From the NCBI GenBank assembly GCA_026002265.1, contig BOBG01000002.1, forward strand, positions 1 through 62,839: 62,839 bases of DNA, in the 5' to 3' direction. This document shows, piece by piece, positions 43,505-51,269 of the stretch. The position numbers and the translations under genes are program-made. Position 1 is the stretch's first letter; the number at the start of each line of letters is the position of its first letter. Below the pieces are notes generated by a model. The model worked only from the letters and a program-made list of their open reading frames with translations. It ran no database searches and was not told the origin of the DNA. The DNA is from Spirochaetia bacterium. GTDB lineage: Bacteria > Spirochaetota > Spirochaetia > Treponematales > Breznakiellaceae.

Positions 43505-43586
43505 GAGGGGGTGTCTTCCCCCTGCCTCTATCACGACAGGCTCGATACCCGGGCATCGAGCCTGTCGTGATGCCGGCACCCCCCTC
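43505..43586. repeat. 82-bp hairpin element, copy B
   Basis: Perfect 16-bp inner stem (43531-43546 with 43555-43570) and outer GAGGGGGTG/CACCCCCCTC arms. Same length as copy A with about seven differences, two of which compensate each other in the stem. Confidence 0.9.
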
Positions 43587-43827
43587 CTAGTTGAAAGCGT
43601 TTCCTGAACCTGCCGAAGGAAACACCGGAAGCTGCCCACGAATATTCACGAATGAATATTTCTTACTAATTATTTCTCTTATCCGTGTACATTCGTGGAT
43701 CCTGTTCATATATTCGTGTACATTCGTGCCATTCGTGGACTCTATTCACAAAAATTCGATCGAGGTCTGACCCCGATTATCTCATTATGTTGAAAAGAAA
43801 TATGGAGGTCTGTCCCCAAAATCAGTC

Positions 43828-43854
43828 AAAAAAAGCCCCCGGAAAACTGGGGGC
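43828..43854 (-). terminator. Intrinsic terminator, distal copy
   Basis: Minus strand GCCCCC-AGTTTTCC-GGGGGC followed by seven T residues. A duplicate of 44026-44052. Confidence 0.8.
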
Positions 43855-44025
43855 AGATCGAAAACATTTCCTGAGCCTGCCGAAGGGAACATCGGAAGCT
43901 GTCCACAAATACACACGAATATTCACTAATTAACTTTTCTTATTCGTAAAAATCAGATCGAGGTCTGACCCCGATTATCTTATTATGTCGAAAAGAAATA
44001 TGGAGGTCTGTCCCCAAAATCAGTC

Positions 44026-44052
44026 AAAAAAAGCCCCCGGAAAACTGGGGGC
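44026..44052 (-). terminator. Intrinsic terminator for the aldo/keto reductase transcript
   Basis: Minus strand GCCCCC-AGTTTTCC-GGGGGC and seven T residues, about 207 bp past the stop of the aldo/keto reductase gene. Lies within the 198-bp duplicated unit, so the gene has two terminators in series. Confidence 0.8.
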
Positions 44053-44258
44053 AGATCGAAAACGTTCCTTGAGCCTGTCGAAGGGAACACCGCAAGCTGT
44101 CCACAAATACACACGAATATTCACTAATTAACTTTTCTTATTCGTGTACATTCGTTCAATTTGTGGACTCTATTCACAAAAATTCAGATCGAGGTCTGAC
44201 CCCAATTATCGTGTACATTCGTGGACTCTATTGGTTGATGAGCCAGTCGAAGAGAATA

Positions 44259-45425
44259 CTAGACACCGAATAGAGCAGCAGCCCTTTTCATATTTTTGAT
44301 CACCGGTACGGAAAAAGGACAGCGTTCTTCACAACGTCCGCAGGCAATACAATCAGAGCCATGCCGGTTCAGTGATGTATAGTGCTGTGTGATGCTGGGC
44401 GGAATTGCCTTTTCGTTCAAGGCGCCAATGTCTAGATATTTGTTTACATCGGCAATATTTATCTCCTGCGGGCAGGGCAGGCAATGGTTACAATACACGC
44501 ACTTCCCCTTAAAAGTCCCCTGATAATCTTTAACAATACCACTGTAATCCCGTTCTGTATCATCTATATCCAGATAACCTAGTGCCTCATGTACCTGCGC
44601 CCCCGATGCACACCCGATAAGGGTACTCACGACCGCCGGCCGCGTCAGTGCATAGTGGATACATTGCCCCACAGTCATAGGCTGCGAAAATGGTGTATGT
44701 TCCGTTGAAAGCAGTTTCCCGGCGCCGAGTGTCTTCATCACCGTAATGGCGACCCCGCTCTGCTCGCACACCTTGTAGAGGGCGGCACGGTCAGGGTCAA
44801 GGTTCTTTTCAAAATCAAACCTGTCATCTTCTAGATGATCCAACACATTGACACTACTAGGAGCCATGTCAAAGGCAGGGTTAATACTAAACATCAGCAG
44901 ATCAAGCACCCCGGTTTCAACAGCCCGCCGGGCAATGATAGGGTTATGAGAACTGGCACCGATAGCCCGGATAGTTCCCTCTTTCTTTAGGTCCTGTGCA
45001 TATTTAACTATTTCTCCCTCAAAAACCTGTGTAAAATCCTGTTCCGAATCGATAAAGAAGAGCATTCCGCAGTCAATGTAATCAGTATGCAGGCAGCGGA
45101 GCAGATTCTCAAAATACTTCTTGCATACCGTCAAATCCCGGCTTCTGTCATACTGTTCATTAATATCTGTAGACCCGATATGCCCCTGAATGATCATTTT
45201 ATCACGTTTCCCGGACAGTACCTTGCCGATAGTAGTCCGTACTGCTTCTCCGGGCATAAAGAGGTCCATCATATTGATACCGTGATCTATGGCAGTCCCA
45301 ATAACTTCATCAGCCGTAACAAAGGGTTTATTATCCAGATGTTCAGTTCCAAGCCCAATGATACTTGCTGACATACCTGTAGTACCGATTGGCCGGTATT
45401 GCATTGCTTTATGTTGTGTACTCAT
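44259..45425 (-). CDS. Aldo/keto reductase with C-terminal ferredoxin domain
   Basis: 388 residues. TIM-barrel AKR (residues ~8-290: GLGTEHLDNKP, catalytic-region NMMDLFMPGE, HTDYIDCGMLFFID, IRAIGASSHNP). Fused to a ferredoxin module with CVYCNHCLPCP (Cx2Cx2Cx3C) and CIACGRCEERCP. Tyr at the usual AKR catalytic position appears replaced (D-LFMPGE), so the reaction may not be ordinary aldehyde reduction. Such AKR-ferredoxin proteins are common in anaerobes and may couple substrate to a low-potential electron carrier. Start codon overlaps the expected transcription start. Confidence 0.88.
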   Translation of the reverse strand: MSTQHKAMQYRPIGTTGMSASIIGLGTEHLDNKPFVTADEVIGTAIDHGINMMDLFMPGEAVRTTIGKVLSGKRDKMIIQGHIGSTDINEQYDRSRDLTVCKKYFENLLRCLHTDYIDCGMLFFIDSEQDFTQVFEGEIVKYAQDLKKEGTIRAIGASSHNPIIARRAVETGVLDLLMFSINPAFDMAPSSVNVLDHLEDDRFDFEKNLDPDRAALYKVCEQSGVAITVMKTLGAGKLLSTEHTPFSQPMTVGQCIHYALTRPAVVSTLIGCASGAQVHEALGYLDIDDTERDYSGIVKDYQGTFKGKCVYCNHCLPCPQEINIADVNKYLDIGALNEKAIPPSITQHYTSLNRHGSDCIACGRCEERCPFSVPVIKNMKRAAALFGV

Positions 45426-45837
45426 ACATTAAATATAGTCAATAGACAATCTATAGTCAAGGCAATAATGATGACATCAGTCTATTTGATGATTATAGTA
45501 TTCACAACGGATTGAAAGCTTCCTCCCGCATCGGATTGAATATATCATCTGCTATGGAATAGCATGAACAATCCGATTGGAATATACCAGAAATTGGTAC
45601 AAGAGTTTTATATGAACATAGTATCAAAAGAAATACTGCCAACTGTCCATACTAGACACCAGTTGGTGTGTAGCCTAGACACAGAACGGGTATATTCTAG
45701 ACACTAAAAATGTATAGACTGAATATGATAATAAATTAAGAAAGTGCCGGAAATAACATTGTTGTCTTGTGTGATCTAAAGGATTGGGCTTTACGACGTC
45801 TTCCGTAAAAACTTTTGGATTCTACCCTTTCGGGGTA
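45426..45837. other. Intergenic region with CTAGACAC repeats
   Basis: Contains the aldo/keto reductase promoter, three copies of CTAGACAC at 45652, 45675 and 45697 (a fourth overlaps that gene's stop at 44259), and a dyad CTAGACACC-AGTT-GGTGTGTAG (45652-45673). A weak TACCC/GGGTA hairpin next to the tmRNA 3' end may help termination. No gene seen. Confidence 0.6.
45432..45460 (-). promoter_or_regulatory. Promoter of aldo/keto reductase gene, leaderless arrangement
   Basis: Minus strand TTGACT (45455-45460), 17-bp spacer, TATATT (45432-45437), then 6 nt to the ATG at 45425. TTGACTATA occurs twice in the region. Confidence 0.7.
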
Positions 45838-46186
45838 TGGAGGTGGCGGGAGTCGAACCCGCGTCCTACTACGCGATGCACACGCGTCTACAGATTTAGC
45901 CGTGATCGTTATTGTCGGGACACTCTTAGCTTCACGGCACGCTGAATGTCCGTATTCCGGAATTTCTCGACCTATGATGCCCGGACACACCATAGATCCA
46001 GCCTTGATTGCGTCGGAAGGTCCGGATCCTCAAAGCGGCGGAGCCGGTTCCCGCGCCCTACTGCTTACGCAGCGAGAGCGTAATCATAATTGTTGTTGGC
46101 AATTATAAGTTTTGCCGAATCAGGAGATCGGCACTCCACCTGCAACATGTACCTCGAACCGTAACAGTCGAAACCGGTGCACCCCC
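45838..46186 (-). ncRNA. ssrA: tmRNA
   Basis: 349 nt. Rescues stalled ribosomes and tags their products for degradation. 5' end GGGGGTGCACCGGTTTCGACTG pairs through GGGGGTG with CACCTCC at the 3' end, keeping the G3-U70 pair recognised by alanyl-tRNA synthetase. T-arm GCGGGTTCGACTCCCGC. Discriminator A at 45838; CCA not encoded. The tag reading frame is at 46065-46100: resume codon GCC, peptide ANNNYDYALAA, stop TAA. The ALAA end is the usual protease signal. Confidence 0.97.
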
Positions 46187-46199
46187 ATTATCAATTATC

Positions 46200-46227
46200 A
46201 GTTTAACGTATTAATTGTTTTTGTCAA
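46200..46227 (-). promoter_or_regulatory. Promoter of ssrA
   Basis: Minus strand TTGACA (46222-46227), 16-bp spacer, TAAACT (46200-46205), 13 nt before the mature tmRNA 5' end, leaving a short precursor for RNase P to remove. Confidence 0.6.
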
Positions 46228-46267
46228 GAGATTCAAAATATAGCTGGTACAGTTGAAAAACGATTTT

Positions 46268-46278
46268 GGGGACAGACC
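46268..46278 (-). repeat. REP upstream of atpE
   Basis: GGGGACAGACC on the plus strand, 76 bp before the first ATP synthase gene, at the place where an atpB gene would normally end. Confidence 0.8.
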
Positions 46279-46353
46279 TCGGATCCAAAGGTTCTATCGG
46301 CACTTCTTGAATCGTCTATAACTTTGTGCTATTCTCGATTCGAGGAGCTTGCC

Positions 46354-46581
46354 GTGGAAAACAATTTATTATTTCTTATTGGGGCCGGCATTGCGGTCGT
46401 GGCCGGACTGGGAGCCGGAATTGGTATTGGCATCGCAACCGGGCGCACCGCTGAAGCGATCAGCCGTCAGCCGGAAGCATCCGGGAAAATTATGACGGCT
46501 TTCTTTTTGGGAATCGCCCTGGCCGAAGCAACCGCCATTTATGGATTCGTTGTCGCGATTTTAATCTTTACAAAAGCATGA
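46354..46581 (+). CDS. atpE: ATP synthase F0 subunit c
   Basis: 75 residues from GTG 46354, set by GAGGAG 6 nt upstream. Two hydrophobic helices joined by the polar loop ISRQPEA. The ion-binding carboxylate is the Glu in GIALAEATAIY. The residues that bind Na+ in sodium-type rings (Gln in helix 1, Ser after Glu) are Ile and Ala here, so proton coupling is more likely. ATGA overlap with atpF. Confidence 0.95.
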   Translation: MENNLLFLIGAGIAVVAGLGAGIGIGIATGRTAEAISRQPEASGKIMTAFFLGIALAEATAIYGFVVAILIFTKA

Positions 46582-47063
46582 TCACCCCTTCTGTTGCCAC
46601 ATTTCTGATCACGTTGATCAACATCGGGATCCTTTATTTTGTACTCCGGAAAATTTTATTCAAACCGGTGACTAAATTTATAGAGGGCCGGTCAAAAAAA
46701 ATTCAGGACGCACTCGATCAATCTGAACAGGAAACAAAAGAGGCAAAGGCTCTGCTTGAGCAGTACCAAAATCAGCTTAAGCGTGTGGAGCAGGAGTCCG
46801 CGGCATTGATCAAAGAAGCGCAGGATCGGGCTTCTGTACAAGCCGAGTCCATTATCGCAGCCGCAAAACAGGAAGCCGCGGCGTTGATCGCGCAATCGTC
46901 CGTACAGATCGAAGCAGAAAAACGGGCCGCGTTGATCTTGTTCCGGGCTGAAGCCGCTGTTCTCGTGACTCAAGCCGCAGGACGACTGGTGCAACGGGAA
47001 TTGAATCCGGAAGACAGTAGCCGGTTCGCCGCACTGTTGCTGCAAGAAATGGGGACACGCTGA
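46578..47063 (+). CDS. atpF: ATP synthase F0 subunit b
   Basis: 161 residues. One N-terminal membrane helix (FLITLINIGILYFVLRKILF) and a long charged coiled coil forming the peripheral stalk. Length normal. TGATG overlap with atpH. Confidence 0.93.
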   Translation: MITPSVATFLITLINIGILYFVLRKILFKPVTKFIEGRSKKIQDALDQSEQETKEAKALLEQYQNQLKRVEQESAALIKEAQDRASVQAESIIAAAKQEAAALIAQSSVQIEAEKRAALILFRAEAAVLVTQAAGRLVQRELNPEDSSRFAALLLQEMGTR

Positions 47064-47587
47064 TGTTTTATGCAGATCGGTGGGCGCAGGCCTTTGTACA
47101 GGCGGCCGGAACTAATGCCGAGGAAGCCTGCGCGGTTTTGCAGGCATTGATCACCGGTATGGGAACACAGGATCCCCGGAACCCTAGTGCCGTTGAAACA
47201 ATGATCCGGTATTCTCTTGATAATACCGGACTTAAGGGAAATCAAGGGGCAGAAATTGCGTGCCGGGTTTTTGTACTTTTGGAACGGAAACATTTTTTTA
47301 AATACCGGAACGAGTTGCTCGCTGCGATCAGCCGGATTATCGACCGCAATAATGGTGTCGTGACGATCAGTCTGGAGTCTGCATTTCCGGTTGAAAACGA
47401 AAAAGAGTTGCGGCAAGAATTTGCAGAGAAACTGAATACCCAGACTGTGGTGTTGCAGACCTCGGTTAATCCGGATCTCATGGGCGGTTACCGGCTCCGG
47501 ATCGGGAGTGAAACGATTGATGCGAGTCTTCGCACATTAACCGAGGATTTGGCACGCTATTTGACCCGGAGTGGAGGCATTGCATGA
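47063..47587 (+). CDS. atpH: ATP synthase F1 subunit delta
   Basis: 174 residues, family OSCP/delta. Conserved C-terminal segment [25 protein letters not shown] recognisable across [10 protein letters not shown]. Connects stalk to alpha subunits. ATGA overlap with atpA. Confidence 0.93.
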   Translation: MFYADRWAQAFVQAAGTNAEEACAVLQALITGMGTQDPRNPSAVETMIRYSLDNTGLKGNQGAEIACRVFVLLERKHFFKYRNELLAAISRIIDRNNGVVTISLESAFPVENEKELRQEFAEKLNTQTVVLQTSVNPDLMGGYRLRIGSETIDASLRTLTEDLARYLTRSGGIA

Positions 47588-49092
47588 ATTTTGGGGATTT
47601 GACCACTGTTTTAACGCAGCAATTGGGAAAATGGGAGGGCGCGGCTCATTCCAACCAAACCGGCTTCGTCACCACTGTCGGAGACTCGGTCGCAAATGTC
47701 TACGGTTTAGACAAGGCGTTGTACGGTGAATTGGTGGAATTTGCGTCCGGTGCGACTGGAATCGTCATGAATTTAGTCGAAGACGGAGTCGGAACTGTGC
47801 TGCTCTCCGGTGAATCGCTCGTAAAAGACGGCGAGGAAGTGCGCGGCACGGGCCGGGTTGTGTCAGTGCCGGCCGGAAAAGCTTTGCTTGGCAGAGTGGT
47901 GAATCCGTTGGGGACTACGGTTGACGGCAAAGGACCGATTGAGGCTGAGGAGTGGCTTCCGGTTGAATCGCCGGCGCCGCCGGTTATTGACCGGGGTTCT
48001 GTTGACACGCCTCTGCAAACCGGCATGCTTTCAGTTGATGCGATGATTCCGATTGGACGAGGTCAACGGGAACTGGTCATCGGGGACCGTCAAACCGGAA
48101 AAACTGCTATTGCGATTGATGCAATTATCAACCAAAGAGATACCGGTGTTATATGCGTTTACTGCGCCATCGGTCAAAAATCTTCTTCAGTGTCCGCGAT
48201 TGTCAAAAACCTTGAAACCCATGGCGCGCTTGCTCATACTTTTGTCGTGTTGGCCGCGGCTTCGGATTCTGCTGCGCTCCAATATCTTGCGCCCTATTCT
48301 GCGGTTGCGATGGCCGAGCATTTTATGCATCAGGGCAAGGATGTCCTTATAATATATGATGATCTCTCCAAACATGCAGTTGCCTACCGGACCATTTCGC
48401 TCCTACTGCGCCGGCCGCCCGGACGTGAAGCCTTTCCCGGCGATGTTTTTTATTTACACTCCCGGCTTTTGGAACGGGCTGCAAAGCTTTCACCGGAAAA
48501 GGGCGGCGGTTCAATTACCGCGATTCCCATCATCGAAACTCAAGCCGGAGATATTTCTTCGTATATTCCAACTAACGTGATTTCAATAACTGATGGTCAA
48601 ATTTTCCTTGATTCAGAATTGTTTAACGCGGGATTCCGGCCGGCTGTTGATGTGGGACTCTCTGTCAGCCGAGTCGGCGGAGCTGCTCAAACCAAGGCGA
48701 TCCGGAGAATTTCCGGCCGGCTCCGTCTCGATCTTGCCCAATATCGTGAGATGGCCGCGTTTGCCCAATTCGGATCCGATCTTGACAAGGCGACTCAAGA
48801 AAAACTCATTCAAGGTGAACGTTTAATGGAAGCTTTGAAGCAGCCGCAATTTCAACCTCGGCCGGTTGCGGACCAAAGTCTCATGTTATTCGTTGCAGTC
48901 AATGGATTTCTGTTAGAGACTCCAAAGGAAAAAGTTCCGGCCTTTCTCAGTCGTTTTGTGGACTATGTGAAAACGCAAAAGCCGGAAATTGTTACAACAA
49001 TTACAAAAACCGGTGCGATTAGTCCGGAATTAGAATCAGATATCCGGAATGCGGTGAGTAATTTCCAGAAACAGGATCAAATAAATGGCTAA
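47584..49092 (+). CDS. atpA: ATP synthase F1 subunit alpha
   Basis: 502 residues. Walker A GDRQTGKT, followed by [26 protein letters not shown] and the alpha-specific [16 protein letters not shown]. Regulatory, non-catalytic nucleotide site. Overlaps atpG by 8 bp. The catalytic beta subunit is not encoded downstream. Confidence 0.97.
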   Translation: MNFGDLTTVLTQQLGKWEGAAHSNQTGFVTTVGDSVANVYGLDKALYGELVEFASGATGIVMNLVEDGVGTVLLSGESLVKDGEEVRGTGRVVSVPAGKALLGRVVNPLGTTVDGKGPIEAEEWLPVESPAPPVIDRGSVDTPLQTGMLSVDAMIPIGRGQRELVIGDRQTGKTAIAIDAIINQRDTGVICVYCAIGQKSSSVSAIVKNLETHGALAHTFVVLAAASDSAALQYLAPYSAVAMAEHFMHQGKDVLIIYDDLSKHAVAYRTISLLLRRPPGREAFPGDVFYLHSRLLERAAKLSPEKGGGSITAIPIIETQAGDISSYIPTNVISITDGQIFLDSELFNAGFRPAVDVGLSVSRVGGAAQTKAIRRISGRLRLDLAQYREMAAFAQFGSDLDKATQEKLIQGERLMEALKQPQFQPRPVADQSLMLFVAVNGFLLETPKEKVPAFLSRFVDYVKTQKPEIVTTITKTGAISPELESDIRNAVSNFQKQDQING

Positions 49093-49969
49093 TGAGCAGG
49101 AAGTACGGGTGAGAATCCGGGCGATTCGTCAAACATTGCAGGTAACTAAGGCCATGAATCTCATTTCGACTTCAAAACTCCGCAAGGGCCGGCGGACTCT
49201 TGAAGACACTGAACCGTTTTTTACCCGGGTACAGAAGACGCTCTACGACATCATTTCTGGTGTCGGCGATGTACAGAGCGATTTTCTCCGGCGCGGGGAT
49301 TCTCCGGATCAGAAGCACACGGCTGTTATTATCGTTAGCAGTGATAAAGGTTTAGCTGGTTCTTTCAACGCAAGTATCATCCGCCTTGCATCGACTGTGT
49401 GCGATTCTGTGGCGAATCCGGTTTTGATTCCGGTTGGAAATATTGCGTACCGGCATTTTGTACATTCGCCGTACGCTATTTTGGAGAATTTTTCCTTCCG
49501 TTCTCAACTGCCGACTCTCGATGACGCAAAAACCATCGCGGATTATGTTATTTCGCAGTATTTATGGGGAATATTTAACGAAGTCCATATTGTCTATACT
49601 CATATGTACAGTACCATTAAACTCCTTCCAGTTGAGCGCCAAATTCTTCCCCTTGATGCAAAAAAAATGCAGGAAATGATCACACAATCCGGAGGAGAGC
49701 GCCGGGAAACGCTTCATTTTGAATATCTTCCTTCAAAGGAAATTGTTTTTCACACGCTTATTCCCCTTTCGATTCAGGGTTTAATTTACGGCTGTCTCGT
49801 GGAATCCTATGTGAGTGAGCAAAGCGCCCGGATGGCTGCGATGGACGAATCTTCAAAAAACGCTGAAAACATGCTTGCAGACCTTCAAATCTACTACAAC
49901 CGGGTCCGTCAAGCCAATATTACCCAAGAAATGACGGAAATCAGCAGCGGGGCATCTTCATTAGAGTAG
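49085..49969 (+). CDS. atpG: ATP synthase F1 subunit gamma
   Basis: 294 residues. Central rotor shaft: N-terminal coiled-coil [25 protein letters not shown] and C-terminal [18 protein letters not shown]...[15 protein letters not shown], with the Rossmann-like middle ([13 protein letters not shown]). The operon stops here; next is an unrelated sensor gene. Confidence 0.95.
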   Translation: MANEQEVRVRIRAIRQTLQVTKAMNLISTSKLRKGRRTLEDTEPFFTRVQKTLYDIISGVGDVQSDFLRRGDSPDQKHTAVIIVSSDKGLAGSFNASIIRLASTVCDSVANPVLIPVGNIAYRHFVHSPYAILENFSFRSQLPTLDDAKTIADYVISQYLWGIFNEVHIVYTHMYSTIKLLPVERQILPLDAKKMQEMITQSGGERRETLHFEYLPSKEIVFHTLIPLSIQGLIYGCLVESYVSEQSARMAAMDESSKNAENMLADLQIYYNRVRQANITQEMTEISSGASSLE

Positions 49970-50046
49970 GACTTATGCAGCGCTCCATTTTTTGATGCAT
50001 AATTATATCGTTCAAGGTGAAATCAGGGCTTAGGGAAATATTTTTT

Positions 50047-51189
50047 ATGAAAGAACAAAAAAATGCCCGTTCATTGCATCTCGTGGTTATTTTAATGCTG
50101 TCAGTTGCCATGGTCATTTTTATGGTAATTTGTGTGATTGTAACCCGGCAGATTATACCGGGTATACTCGTAAATGCAGAACGTAACTACCTTGTTGAAC
50201 AATACAATGTAGTGAAGATATTATTTAATCAAGAACAAGAACGTGTTTCAGCAGTGGCTCGCGATATATCCGTCCGGGAAGGAATAGCTGAATTTATCCA
50301 AGGGAAAAATCCGGAATATTTTGCATCTGAATGGGGAGAGGGAAGTCCGGCGCGCGCATACCGTGTTAATCATATTTTTATTAAAGATATAGAGGGAAAT
50401 GGCATATATCGTGAATCCTACGATTATTTGAGCGGAAGAGACTTTGATTCTATAGGAAGTGCCTTCTACGATTATTTAAGCGGAAGATACTTTGATTCTA
50501 TGGGAAGCGCCTTTTCCGCATCTCTTTCTATACACTCGGCGGTACTTTTAAACCTGTATCGAGCTAATAAAGAGGAAAAGAGAGAGGGGATTCTTTTTTT
50601 TCAGGGACTGCCCTACTATATTTGTATTGTACCAATCATTTTGCAAACCGGAGAGCCAGCTGGTACTGTTACTTGTGTACTCTTTATTGCTGAAAATTTT
50701 TTTAAGCGTCTGACACAGTACCCTAATACTTCATTCCGAGTACGGGAAATTCCAAATGAATCCACTCCACCGGAAGTATTTAGCTATTCTCGTATTAACA
50801 ATGAAGAATTATCCGTTCCTATTTTATACCGGGGTATTTCCACTCAATTATTACTTGTTGATATGATTATTAAACGTCCTCTCTACGGTTCAAACGAGCG
50901 GATTCTCAGTACGGTATTCTTTTTTCTTGTAGCGTGGTTTGCATTTTTTGTAATTCTTATGTACCTTGTAATTACACAAGTTTTATTGAGTCCGCTTGAA
51001 CGTCTTGCGCGAGAAGTGCATTTAATCAATATTTCCGGAGAAATTTACGAAACGAGCTATGGTATGTCCAAAGAACTGCGAGAGCTTGTGGGTGCTATGA
51101 ATTATATGCTTGAACGTTTCCACGACGCACTGCAAAAATCGAGGATCGTTCTCGAACATAAATCCGGAAAATTTAAAAGAGAAGAATAG
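50047..51189 (+). CDS. Membrane sensor-like protein with CHASE4-type extracytoplasmic domain, no output domain
   Basis: 380 residues from the ATG at 50047. TM1 (LVVILMLSVAMVIFMVICVIV), a ~250-residue outside domain, TM2 (ILSTVFFFLVAWFAFFVILMYLVI), then a short HAMP-like tail ending in LEHKSGKFKREE. The outside domain resembles CHASE4 (VHWA-like positions not conserved). No kinase, GGDEF or methyl-accepting region follows, so it is either a truncated sensor or acts through a partner. It contains a 16-residue tandem duplication (YDYLSGRDFDSIGSAF then YDYLSGRYFDSMGSAF) encoded by 48-bp repeats at 50418 and 50466. Confidence 0.6.
   Translation: MKEQKNARSLHLVVILMLSVAMVIFMVICVIVTRQIIPGILVNAERNYLVEQYNVVKILFNQEQERVSAVARDISVREGIAEFIQGKNPEYFASEWGEGSPARAYRVNHIFIKDIEGNGIYRESYDYLSGRDFDSIGSAFYDYLSGRYFDSMGSAFSASLSIHSAVLLNLYRANKEEKREGILFFQGLPYYICIVPIILQTGEPAGTVTCVLFIAENFFKRLTQYPNTSFRVREIPNESTPPEVFSYSRINNEELSVPILYRGISTQLLLVDMIIKRPLYGSNERILSTVFFFLVAWFAFFVILMYLVITQVLLSPLERLAREVHLINISGEIYETSYGMSKELRELVGAMNYMLERFHDALQKSRIVLEHKSGKFKREE
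50418..50513 (+). repeat. 48-bp in-frame tandem duplication
   Basis: Two 48-bp units with only a few differences, encoding 16 residues each in the sensor domain. Recent enough that most third positions match. Confidence 0.9.
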
Positions 51190-51191
51190 TG

Positions 51192-51220
51192 TTGTTTTTG
51201 TGAACAATACCGGTTAATAT
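51192..51220 (+). promoter_or_regulatory. Promoter of carboxylesterase gene
   Basis: TTGTTT (51192-51197), 17-bp spacer, TAATAT (51215-51220). Would start near 51227, giving a ~43-nt leader to the ATG at 51270. Confidence 0.45.
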
Positions 51221-51269
51221 TTTAATGATTCGTAGAATCATCGGAATTCACCGGATGGGGGATTATTGT

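Larger units (their letters stand above)
43764..44203 (+). repeat. Duplicated REP pairs
   Basis: REP cores at 43764, 43807, 43962, 44005 and 44193. The first four form two identical pairs (GGTCTGACCCC then GGTCTGTCCCC, 43 bp apart) offset by 198 bp. The fifth begins another unit that is cut short. Confidence 0.9.
43468..44258. other. Repeat block between rnfC and the aldo/keto reductase gene
   Basis: No gene. Contains hairpin element copy B (43505-43586), several TTCCTGA(A/G)CCTG(C/T)CGAAGG and CATTCGTGG motifs, and a 198-bp near-perfect tandem duplication (about 43741-43938 and 43939-44136) with REP pairs and terminator hairpins. A further partial copy begins near 44170. Confidence 0.85.
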
